Shown piece after piece: positions 1 to 4,559 of a stretch of DNA of 5,707 bases (within the stretch, counting starts at the first letter, position 1; every line of letters begins with the position of its first letter). The translations under genes were made by a program, and so were the position numbers. Below the pieces are notes generated by a model, which worked only from the letters and a program-made list of their open reading frames with translations, was not told where the DNA came from and did no database searches. This DNA is from Actinomycetales bacterium (GTDB taxonomy: Bacteria; Actinomycetota; Actinomycetes; Actinomycetales; BWSM-131), in contig JASBSH010000440.1 in the NCBI GenBank assembly GCA_030149025.1, forward strand, positions 1 to 5,707. The letters are read 5' to 3'.

Positions 1-874
1 CGTCGCTCACCGCGGGGTCGGTGGTCTGGATCCGGGCCCAGTCGTACAGCCGCTGACCCTTGGCGCCGGGTCCGGCGCTGAGCCGCCGCCAGGACCGCTT
101 CGGTAGCCGCGCGGCCAGCTCTTCGGCCTTGTGGGTGCCGGTGTCGGTGGTGATCTGGTGGTTCTTGGCCACCGCCAGGACGTACCCGACGCCGCGCTGC
201 ACGAGGTCGGTACGCAGGGCCGGGGCGTTGCCGTACACCTCGTCCCCGGTGACCCACGAACACGGCGTGCCGGCGTCCAGGGCAGCGGCGATCATCTGTT
301 GTGCCAGCGCTGGTTTGGTGGCGAACTCGACGTCTTCGGGTACCCCGGCGGCGGCGCACCTGCCCGGGTCGTCGGTCCAGGACCGGGGTAGGTACAGCTC
401 GCGGTCGAGGAACGCGTGGCCCCGCTGGGAGGCGTAGACCAGATAGACCGCGACCTGGCAGTTCTCGGTGCGACCCGCGGTGCCGGAGTACTGACGCTGC
501 ACCCCGACCGTCGCGGTGCCCTTCTTGACGTCTCCGGTCTCGTCGACGACCAGCACGCCGTCATCGTCGCCCAGATGTTCGACCACGTAGTCCCGCAGAT
601 CCACCGCGACCCCGTCGTGGTCCCACGAGGCGCGCGACAGCAGGTGCTGCATCCCATCGGGGCTGGCGTCCCCGACCTGCTCGGCGATCGACCAGCAGTT
701 CACCCTAGGCAGGCCCGCCAACAAGCCCTCGACGAAGGCGCGGGCACGCCGCCGAGGCTCAACCCGAGCAAACCTGGGCGCGACCCGGCCCATCAACTCG
801 TCCAGGCCCTGCTGCCACCGAGCGGGGTCTACGCTATGGCAGCCGGCCACCGGATGATCGTCTGTTGTCTTCAC
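1..874 (-). CDS. IS701-family DDE transposase, 3' end beyond the left edge
   Basis: Transposase that would catalyse cutting and joining of its own insertion sequence through a DDE (RNase H-like) domain. Reading leftwards from a GTG at 874, the frame stays open for 291 codons to the window edge; IS701-type transposases usually have about 400 residues, so roughly the last quarter is missing here only because the window ends. Visible features are the N-terminal segment typical of the family (ELMGRVAPRFARVEPRRRA around residues 26-45, then GLPRVNCW and PDGMQHLL), the first catalytic Asp in VVDETGDVKKG (D111), and the second in VTGDEVYGN (D211). The third acidic residue falls outside the window. 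The GTG at 874 is the first start after an in-frame stop near 883; a GTG at 850 is an alternative. No strong ribosome-binding site precedes either. Family assignment is recalled from motif pattern, not a search. Confidence 0.92.
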   Translation of the reverse strand, partial: MKTTDDHPVAGCHSVDPARWQQGLDELMGRVAPRFARVEPRRRARAFVEGLLAGLPRVNCWSIAEQVGDASPDGMQHLLSRASWDHDGVAVDLRDYVVEHLGDDDGVLVVDETGDVKKGTATVGVQRQYSGTAGRTENCQVAVYLVYASQRGHAFLDRELYLPRSWTDDPGRCAAAGVPEDVEFATKPALAQQMIAAALDAGTPCSWVTGDEVYGNAPALRTDLVQRGVGYVLAVAKNHQITTDTGTHKAEELAARLPKRSWRRLSAGPGAKGQRLYDWARIQTTDPAVSD

Positions 875-955
875 AAACGGGGATCATCAAGCGGTGGCCG
901 TGCCATCTGTGGGAGCGCAACGCCGAAAGGTCACGATCTACGGCTGGAGTATTAA
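875..955 (-). mobile_element. Probable 5' terminal region of the IS701-type element
   Basis: This is the non-coding leader upstream of the transposase. The element's outer end probably lies within 920-955, where the minus strand reads CAGCCGTAGATCGTGACC. A TTAA at 952-955 would fit the 4-bp YTAR target I recall for IS701-family elements. The other end is outside the window, so the inverted repeat and target duplication cannot be confirmed and the boundary is an inference. Confidence 0.4.
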
Positions 956-956
956 C

Positions 957-1073
957 ATGAAGCCTGTAGATTTCGTGGAGGCGCCTCCTGTGAGGACGTG
1001 CGGGCCCCCGCGTCCGTTGCCCGCATGGCGCAAGGCTTTGACGGACACAGCTCATGCTCATCGCGTGCGGTGA
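957..1073 (+). CDS. Possible small ORF, 38 aa, unknown
   Basis: A short open frame beginning MKPVDFVEAPP and ending AHAHRVR. Its main support is a GGAG at 946-949, seven bases before the ATG, a good Shine-Dalgarno arrangement in a region where other starts lack one. The peptide is rich in Pro and Arg, has no membrane segment, and matches no family I recognise. Third-position GC is only about 70 percent by eye, lower than expected for a well-established gene in this genome. It begins just outside the likely IS701 end, so it could be the start of a host gene or a chance frame using sequence at the element boundary. Low confidence. Confidence 0.25.
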   Translation: MKPVDFVEAPPVRTCGPPRPLPAWRKALTDTAHAHRVR

Positions 1074-1095
1074 GAATTTTCTGTACGAGTTCAAG

Positions 1096-1114
1096 GCGCC
1101 GGCTTCGCCGGCGC
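1096..1114. repeat. Perfect hairpin, 8-bp stem with 3-base loop
   Basis: GCGCCGGC, loop TTC, then GCCGGCGC forms a perfect and very stable stem. It lies just after the small ORF that ends at 1073. No T-run follows on either strand, so it is not a canonical intrinsic terminator, although T-poor hairpin terminators are reported in actinobacteria. Confidence 0.6.
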
Positions 1115-1144
1115 GGTCGGCACGCGCCCCGCTCTGCACCTTCG

Positions 1145-1158
1145 GCGCCCGCGGGCGC
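1145..1158. repeat. 14-bp perfect palindrome
   Basis: GCGCCCGCGGGCGC equals its own reverse complement and is followed directly by GGCCGGCC (1159-1166), itself palindromic. It may be a protein-binding site, part of a hairpin cluster with 1096-1114, or a product of extreme GC content. No function can be assigned from the sequence. Confidence 0.4.
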
Positions 1159-1373
1159 GGCCGGCCAGACAGCACGAAACCTCGGTGAAGGAGTAACAGG
1201 AGAAGGATCACCCAGGCTTCGTGCTTGTTCAGTTGTGCAGGAGGGTCACCCGGGGCACGCCCTCTACGCGCCAGACTTCTCAGACCGCCGGCACCGCCGC
1301 CGTCGACCCAAGAACCCGGCAGCTACGAGAACATGCCCCGCGTTGTGGCCGCGAGGCACGCAAGACTTCTGCC

Positions 1374-1655
1374 ATGACCACCGACCCGCGTTGGCGTCTC
1401 TTGCAGGAAGCCCGGCAACTGATCGCTGACCGGCTCGCCGAGCACGGCGTCAGAGGGGTCGAGTACGTCGCAGCTTTCCCACAAAACGAGACGTGGGTTT
1501 GGCTTGGGACCAAGACCGAAGCTCAGCGCGATGCCCTGCTCGCTCATCAAGATCCCAAGGTGGACACCATCAGACAGATCCTCAGCTCCCTCGGTTACCC
1601 GACGAACAACCTGACCCATGTGCACTCCACGTCTTCAGTCTCAGCAGACAGTTGA
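1374..1655 (+). CDS. Small conserved-looking protein of unknown function, apparently frameshifted near its C terminus
   Basis: Encodes 93 residues from the ATG at 1374 (MTTDPRWRLLQEARQLIADR). The N-terminal half looks like an amphipathic helix (LLQEARQLIADRLAEHG), followed by alternating hydrophobic segments (GVEYVAAFPQNETWVWLGT) that suggest a compact alpha/beta fold, then a second helical part (TEAQRDALLAHQ). It has no signal peptide, membrane segment or catalytic motif I can name. The frame upstream of 1374 has no other good start before a GTG at 1221, and the 1221-1373 part reads as non-coding. No Shine-Dalgarno is visible before 1374, so leaderless translation is possible. The last residues (STSSVSADS) look like out-of-frame junk, while the plus-1 frame continues with a protein-like tail. 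The gene is therefore probably broken, or a sequencing error lies near 1625-1645. I recall similar small actinobacterial hypothetical proteins but cannot name a family. Confidence 0.6.
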   Translation: MTTDPRWRLLQEARQLIADRLAEHGVRGVEYVAAFPQNETWVWLGTKTEAQRDALLAHQDPKVDTIRQILSSLGYPTNNLTHVHSTSSVSADS

Positions 1656-1691
1656 CCGCGAGTACGCATCGAGCTGGTTCTACGCCTTGCG
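1632..1691 (+). pseudogene. Out-of-frame C-terminal tail of the 1374 gene
   Basis: In the frame shifted relative to the 1374 gene, the sequence reads LQSQQTVDREYASSWFYALR up to about 1691. This is polar, well composed and ends in an aromatic SWFYALR motif, unlike the surrounding shadow frames. Joined to the upstream frame after THVH it would make one protein of roughly 105 residues. A single-base change near 1625-1640 would account for the break. Downstream of 1691 the same frame remains open to 1911, but the translation loses its protein-like character, suggesting that the original stop has also been lost or that the tail was joined to foreign DNA. Confidence 0.5.
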
Positions 1692-1759
1692 GTTGCAGAT
1701 CCCTTGGCAGCAGTTCGACCGCCTGACAGCCAAATTGACAGCTGTCGCTTGCCAGCGTG

Positions 1760-1796
1760 ATGGGACCACCTCGTTGCCACGAGCATGGGACCACCT
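1760..1796. repeat. Two direct 12-bp repeats, ATGGGACCACCT
   Basis: Exact copies at 1760-1771 and 1785-1796, start to start 25 bp apart (about 2.4 helical turns). The second copy is followed by GGGGGTGTCAGTGA, leading into the stop of the IstB-like remnant on the other strand. They resemble the internal terminal repeats bound by IS21-type transposases. Confidence 0.65.
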
Positions 1797-1803
1797 GGGG
1801 GTG

Positions 1804-1965
1804 TCAGTGAGCATCGCGGACCTCGCCGTGGTGGTCAACTGCGACGCGCTGGTCTGGCAGGTTTCGCTGCCGGTAGGAGGGGCCCTCGACGATCAGGGTG
1901 TGCGCGCCTGAGGTGAGCCGGTCGACTGTCCGGTGACAGATGACTCGGCCCGCGGCGTCGCGCTC
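1804..1965 (-). pseudogene. C-terminal remnant of an IstB-like transposition ATPase
   Basis: IstB is the AAA+ helper ATPase that works with the IstA transposase of IS21 elements. On the minus strand, the frame ending at the stop at 1804-1806 contains ICHRTVDRLTSGAHTLIVEG followed by PSYRQR, matching the family's C-terminal pattern of DRL, a hydrophobic strand, then G-x-SYR. The protein-like part covers about 1852-1959. Upstream, to 2109, the frame stays open but its translation does not resemble IstB: the Walker A and B motifs and the rest of the AAA+ domain are absent. Only about 40-50 of the usual roughly 250 residues survive, so the fragment should be non-functional. The assignment rests on a short motif and could be wrong. 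Confidence 0.5.
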
Positions 1966-2255
1966 GCGCTGACCTGGGCGGGCCTGATTGGTTGGCAGCC
2001 GATCGGTTACCCGGTTGTCATCCAAGTTGGCCCACGGGCCTGTTCGATGGTGGGTCTTGCCAGTCAGTCTGGTGTTAGGCGGCACGTTGTCTGACGGTGG
2101 GGGCGTCATGCTCGGTGCCGAGCAGGCTTCGGACGGTTGGGGTCTTGATCTCGTGGCGTCGGCGGCATCAGGGTGGTGACGATGTCCTGACAGGCGAGCG
2201 GCCCGGCGTGCGATGTTGTGGCCGGGCCGTTCTGACGCGAGAGGGCCTCGCGCTG
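1966..2255. other. Non-coding junction between the IS21 remnant and the DUF6431-type gene
   Basis: No convincing gene. The left end of the transposon that carries the next two genes must lie somewhere here. Candidate landmarks are the related strings TGTCTGACGG (about 2088-2097), TCCTGACAGG (about 2184-2193) and TTCTGACGCG (about 2230-2239), which share a CTGAC core, and the inverted repeat at 2199-2229. No outer boundary can be fixed because the element's other end has been lost. Confidence 0.35.
2199..2229. repeat. Inverted repeat with 9-bp perfect arms upstream of the zinc-ribbon gene
   Basis: CGGCCCGGC (2199-2207) pairs exactly with GCCGGGCCG (2221-2229) around a 13-base loop, and the stem can grow by a G-T, an A-T and a G-C pair. 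It lies 26 bases before the ATG at 2256. It could be an operator, an attenuator or shield against read-through from outside the element, or a transposase-binding site near the element's end. Confidence 0.55.
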
Positions 2256-2915
2256 ATGGTGACGGTAGGCGACGACATTTCGACTGTCGAGGTCGATCTG
2301 ATCGAAGGTCGGCTGAGTTGTCCGGGCTGCGGCGATCGGTTGCGCCCGTGGGGGTTTGCCAGGGTCCGGCAGGTGCGGGCGGGGCTCGATGACGAGGGGC
2401 CGGGCAGGACCCGGCATCGTCCGCGTCGGGCCAGGTGCGCGGGGTGCGGGGCCACGCATGTGCTGCTCGCGGTGTCGTTGGCGCTGCGGCGGGCTGATGC
2501 GGCGGCGGTGATCGCAGCGGCGGTCGAGGCCAAGGTCGCCGGTGGCCTGGGGCACCGGAAGATCGCGGCGTGGCTGGGCCGGCCGGCCTCCACGGTGCGG
2601 GGCTGGCTGCGCGCGTTCGCCGCCTCGGCGCAGGCGATGGTCGAAGCCTTCGCCGTCCTGGTGGCCCGGCACGCCGCGGACGCCGCGGCTGTGTGGCCGG
2701 CCGCGGCCCAGGACGTCGGCGGACGGGCGTTGGCGGTGCTGGCCGCCTACGCGGCCGCGGTCGCCCGGCGCTTCGACGTCGGCACGCTGGCGTGGGTACG
2801 GGCCGCGATCACGGCCACGTCCGGGCGGTTGTTCAGCGCGTCGTGGTGGGCCGGGGCGGCCCAACACGAACTCACCCTTACCCCCGCCCCGGGAGCCGCG
2901 CCAGGGTCGCGCTGA
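2256..2915 (+). CDS. DUF6431-type zinc-ribbon/HTH protein of a transposon
   Basis: A 219-residue protein that appears complete. Two CxxC pairs, CPGC (C22, C25) and CAGC (C61, C64), separated by a basic stretch, form a likely Cys4 zinc ribbon. This is followed by VLLAVSLALRRADAAAVI and a helix-turn-helix around residues 97-120 (GLGHRKIAAWLGRPASTVRG), where LGRPASTVRGWLR looks like the recognition helix. The remainder is Ala-rich and helical. Such proteins occur next to DDE transposases in actinobacteria and I recall the family as DUF6431; the likely role is sequence-specific DNA binding, either at the element's ends or as a regulator, but this is inference. The ATG at 2256 fits the family's usual MVTVG start; the frame is open further upstream to 2097 but that part is not protein-like. 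An AGAGGG at 2240-2245 may serve as ribosome-binding site. A transposase gene follows 74 bases downstream on the same strand, probably co-transcribed. Confidence 0.78.
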   Translation: MVTVGDDISTVEVDLIEGRLSCPGCGDRLRPWGFARVRQVRAGLDDEGPGRTRHRPRRARCAGCGATHVLLAVSLALRRADAAAVIAAAVEAKVAGGLGHRKIAAWLGRPASTVRGWLRAFAASAQAMVEAFAVLVARHAADAAAVWPAAAQDVGGRALAVLAAYAAAVARRFDVGTLAWVRAAITATSGRLFSASWWAGAAQHELTLTPAPGAAPGSR

Positions 2916-2973
2916 GCCCCCGCGGCGGCCGATCCGCGCCCCGTGCCGGCCGGCTCGTGACCGTCGACCTGAC

Positions 2974-2981
2974 AAGAGGGG
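2974..2981 (+). promoter_or_regulatory. Ribosome-binding site deciding the GTG start of the transposase fragment
   Basis: AAGAGGGG eight bases before the GTG at 2990 is the best Shine-Dalgarno match in this part of the window. It marks the start as 2990, although the same frame is open from much further upstream inside the preceding gene. Confidence 0.6.
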
Positions 2982-2989
2982 ATATTCCT

Positions 2990-3547
2990 GTGCCTGCCAC
3001 ACCGTCGCCTGATGGCCTGACCCGCAAGGACCGGGCAGAGAAGATCGCGTTGTTCCGTTACCAGCTCATCCGTGAGGCCGCCGACAACTCGCTCACCCCG
3101 CGTCAGCGCGGGCCGATGGTCCGTGCCCTGGCCGGGGAGCATCCCGGTCCCTTCGGTGAGGTCGTGCATGTCTCGAAGGACACCATCGACCGGTGGATCC
3201 CGCTGTGGCGTCGGGGCGGGTTCGACGCCCTCAAGCCGCGGGGACGGACCCAGGGGCCGGTCACCGCGCCGGGGGTGCTGTCCCTGGCCGAGACCTTGAA
3301 GCGGGAGAACCCCGCCAGGACGGCGGCGCAGGTCCGCCGGATCATGATCGCCACCCTGGGCGACCACCAGAACGCTCCGTTCCACGCGTTCCGTCCGGCG
3401 GCGAGCCCCGGTAGAAGAGCTCCTGCTCGCCGAATCGGCCGTGCCCGTGCCGGTCCACGTGCTCGAAGGAGTCCAGGTTGTAGAAGTCTTGAGGCGTCTG
3501 CACCAGCGCGACATCGGGGTCCGAGAAGTACCCGATGGTGTCGGTAA
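2990..3547 (+). pseudogene. Truncated transposase: N-terminal HTH region only, DDE domain lost
   Basis: Partner gene of the DUF6431-type protein. The first 124 residues are family-like: KIALFRYQLIREAADNSLTP (19-38), RQRGPMVRALAGEHPGPFGE, then a helix-turn-helix VSKDTIDRWIPLWRRGGFDA (61-80) and ETLKRENPARTAAQVRRIMI (101-120). This arrangement, two HTH modules before a DDE integrase core, is that of IS481/Mu-like transposases of about 400-500 residues. After G124 (base 3361) the family sequence stops. In another frame PPERSVPR (from about 3366) still faintly resembles the expected SERTLQRHF motif, so frameshift and deletion may have combined. From about 3405 the DNA is the antisense of a glycosyltransferase gene, and the frame runs on as meaningless Arg-rich sequence to 3547. 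With no catalytic domain it cannot transpose, but could still bind DNA. Confidence 0.82.
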
Positions 3548-4193
3548 GGAACCCTGAGGAGGCGACGTGGTCGGCGTCCAGCACGGCGATCAGGTCCACG
3601 CCCCCGCGCTCGAGCTCTGGCAGTGCCGCATTGATGTTGCCGGCCTTCGCGTGCTCGTGCGTCTCACGTCGGCGATAGTGCGCGCCCAGGTCCCGGGCGA
3701 GTACCGCCACCCAGTCACGCTTGCCGTCGTCCAGCACCCAGGTGTCGTGCGCAGGCTGGAGCGCAACGGCCGCCGCGACCGTGGGCAGCAGCACCTCAGC
3801 CGGCTCGTTGTAGGTCGGAATGAGGACGGCGACACACAGGTTCTTCGTGTCGGCCGTTTCAGGTGCGCGCTGCGGTAGCGCATCTACGTCCCACAGATCG
3901 TGCGTGTAGAGCGTGAGTGACAAGACCGCGTGCACCTCGAGCAGCAGCAGCGGGAGCGCCAGAGCCAGGGTGGCGCCAGACAGCGTCCAGCCCGTACGCC
4001 AAGTCAGGTAGGCGAGTGTGCCGGCAATCGTGGCCAGCGCCAGCAGCCGTACTGTCGCTCTGCGACGCGGGCTCTCGGTCGTCGGGAGACCTGCGTTCGG
4101 CCAGGCCGGCCACGGCCGCGGCTCCTCTTCGGGAGCGGGCCGTCGCGGCGCCGGCAGCTGTGAGGGAACCGCCGGGCGGTTGTCTGGTATCAC
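3342..4193 (-). pseudogene. Truncated membrane GT2 glycosyltransferase, cellulose-synthase-like (BcsA-type)
   Basis: Processive-type family 2 glycosyltransferase that would use a nucleotide sugar at the membrane to build an exopolysaccharide. After a Pro-rich cytoplasmic N terminus there are two membrane helices at about residues 48-64 and 72-95, then the GT-A domain: VLIPTYNEP (123-131), VLDDG (153-157), HAKAGNINAAL (181-191), the metal-binding DAD in IAVLDADH (206-208), and ALVQTPQDFYN (229-239). The family sequence ends at EQELFYRG (256-263, base 3405); the remaining 20 residues to 3342 are antisense of the transposase. Missing are the TED and QxxRW motifs and the later membrane helices, so more than half of a usual 600-plus-residue enzyme is gone and activity is unlikely. 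The start is the only in-frame GTG (4193) after an upstream stop; no ribosome-binding site is evident. Its 5' end faces the gene at 4290 divergently. Confidence 0.88.
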
Positions 4194-4289
4194 CTGCGGT
4201 ACGTCGGCGCCAAAAGGGGCGAACTGGAGGTCTTCGGGTCAACAACGGGACTTCGTGCCCAGCGGTCCGTACTGAGGGAGACTGGAGCC
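4194..4289. promoter_or_regulatory. Divergent intergenic region, presumed promoters for both neighbours
   Basis: These 96 bases separate the starts of two divergent genes, so promoters for both should lie here. A GAGGGAG at 4274-4280, nine bases before the ATG at 4290, is a good ribosome-binding site for the rightward gene. No clear -35/-10 pair, operator repeat or riboswitch was recognised. Confidence 0.4.
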
Positions 4290-4535
4290 ATGGACCGGCG
4301 ACGTCACCGGGAGGAGCAGGTCTTCAACGTCGTCACCCCGACGGAGCGGGAGCGGCAGGAGGACACGATCCGGGGGCAACAACGCCGCTACTTCCGGATC
4401 ATGATCCCCTGCTTGGTGCTCGTCGTGTTCGGGTTCTTCGTCCCCGCCCCGACCCCGCTCCGCGTCGCCGCGCTGGCTGTGGCGGCGGTCATGCCCCCGA
4501 TCGCCGCCATAGTCGGGTCGAACAAGCCCTACTGA
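4290..4535 (+). CDS. Small two-helix membrane protein, DUF3099-like
   Basis: An 81-residue protein with a charged cytoplasmic-type N terminus (MDRRRHREEQVFNVVTPTER, then basic residues to RRYF at 32-35). Two hydrophobic segments follow, about 37-51 (IMIPCLVLVVFGFFV) and 58-75 (RVAALAVAAVMPPIAAIV), joined by a short Pro-rich turn, and the tail is GSNKPY. The RRYF motif before the first helix and the PPIAAIV at the end of the second resemble actinobacterial DUF3099 proteins, whose function is unknown; the match is from memory. There is no signal-peptide cleavage motif. The ATG has a good ribosome-binding site at 4274-4280. The gene is divergent from the glycosyltransferase remnant and convergent with the aminotransferase, its stop 24 bases from theirs. 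Confidence 0.68.
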   Translation: MDRRRHREEQVFNVVTPTERERQEDTIRGQQRRYFRIMIPCLVLVVFGFFVPAPTPLRVAALAVAAVMPPIAAIVGSNKPY

Positions 4536-4559
4536 ACGCCCGGTCGGTCAGGCGGCCGC

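Larger units (their letters stand above)
1074..1373. other. Intergenic stretch with no convincing gene
   Basis: Frames are open here on both strands, but their translations are low-complexity Arg/Pro/Ala-rich products expected from GC-rich DNA. No RNA gene or riboswitch was recognised. The only structured parts are two GC palindromes at 1096-1114 and 1145-1158, listed separately. Purine-rich GGAG-like strings at about 1188-1204 are not followed by a credible coding frame. Confidence 0.5.
1724..1965 (-). mobile_element. Probable right end of a degraded IS21-family element
   Basis: IS21-family elements encode IstA and IstB and carry several short repeats inside each end. Here an IstB-like C-terminal remnant reads leftwards to 1804, and directly downstream of it lie two copies of ATGGGACCACCT (1760-1771 and 1785-1796). 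Beyond them two copies of TGACAGC occur at 1724-1730 and 1736-1742. This order, the end of istB, then paired repeats, then a TG-starting terminus, fits an IS21 right end. No istA or istB N-terminal part is present, so the element is a remnant. The outer boundary at 1724 is a guess. Confidence 0.4.

Noticed and set aside
416..955. 179-codon plus-strand frame opposite the IS701 transposase
   Set aside because: It is the antisense of the DDE transposase, and its DVSGLVDDQHA-type sequence is a mirror of the catalytic region rather than an independent protein.
1271..1370. Two AGACTTCT strings, at 1273-1280 and 1363-1370
   Set aside because: Only 8 bp identical, 90 bp apart, with no supporting structure; expected by chance in a window of this size.
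1221..1373. Upstream extension of the 1374 gene to a GTG at 1221
   Set aside because: The added residues are Arg/Thr-rich and not protein-like, and the family-like sequence begins at the ATG at 1374.
2106..3002. Long minus-strand open frame opposite the zinc-ribbon gene
   Set aside because: Its translation is Arg/Pro/Gly-rich with no recognisable motif, and it is antisense to a gene with clear CxxC and HTH motifs. In GC-rich DNA such frames stay open by composition.
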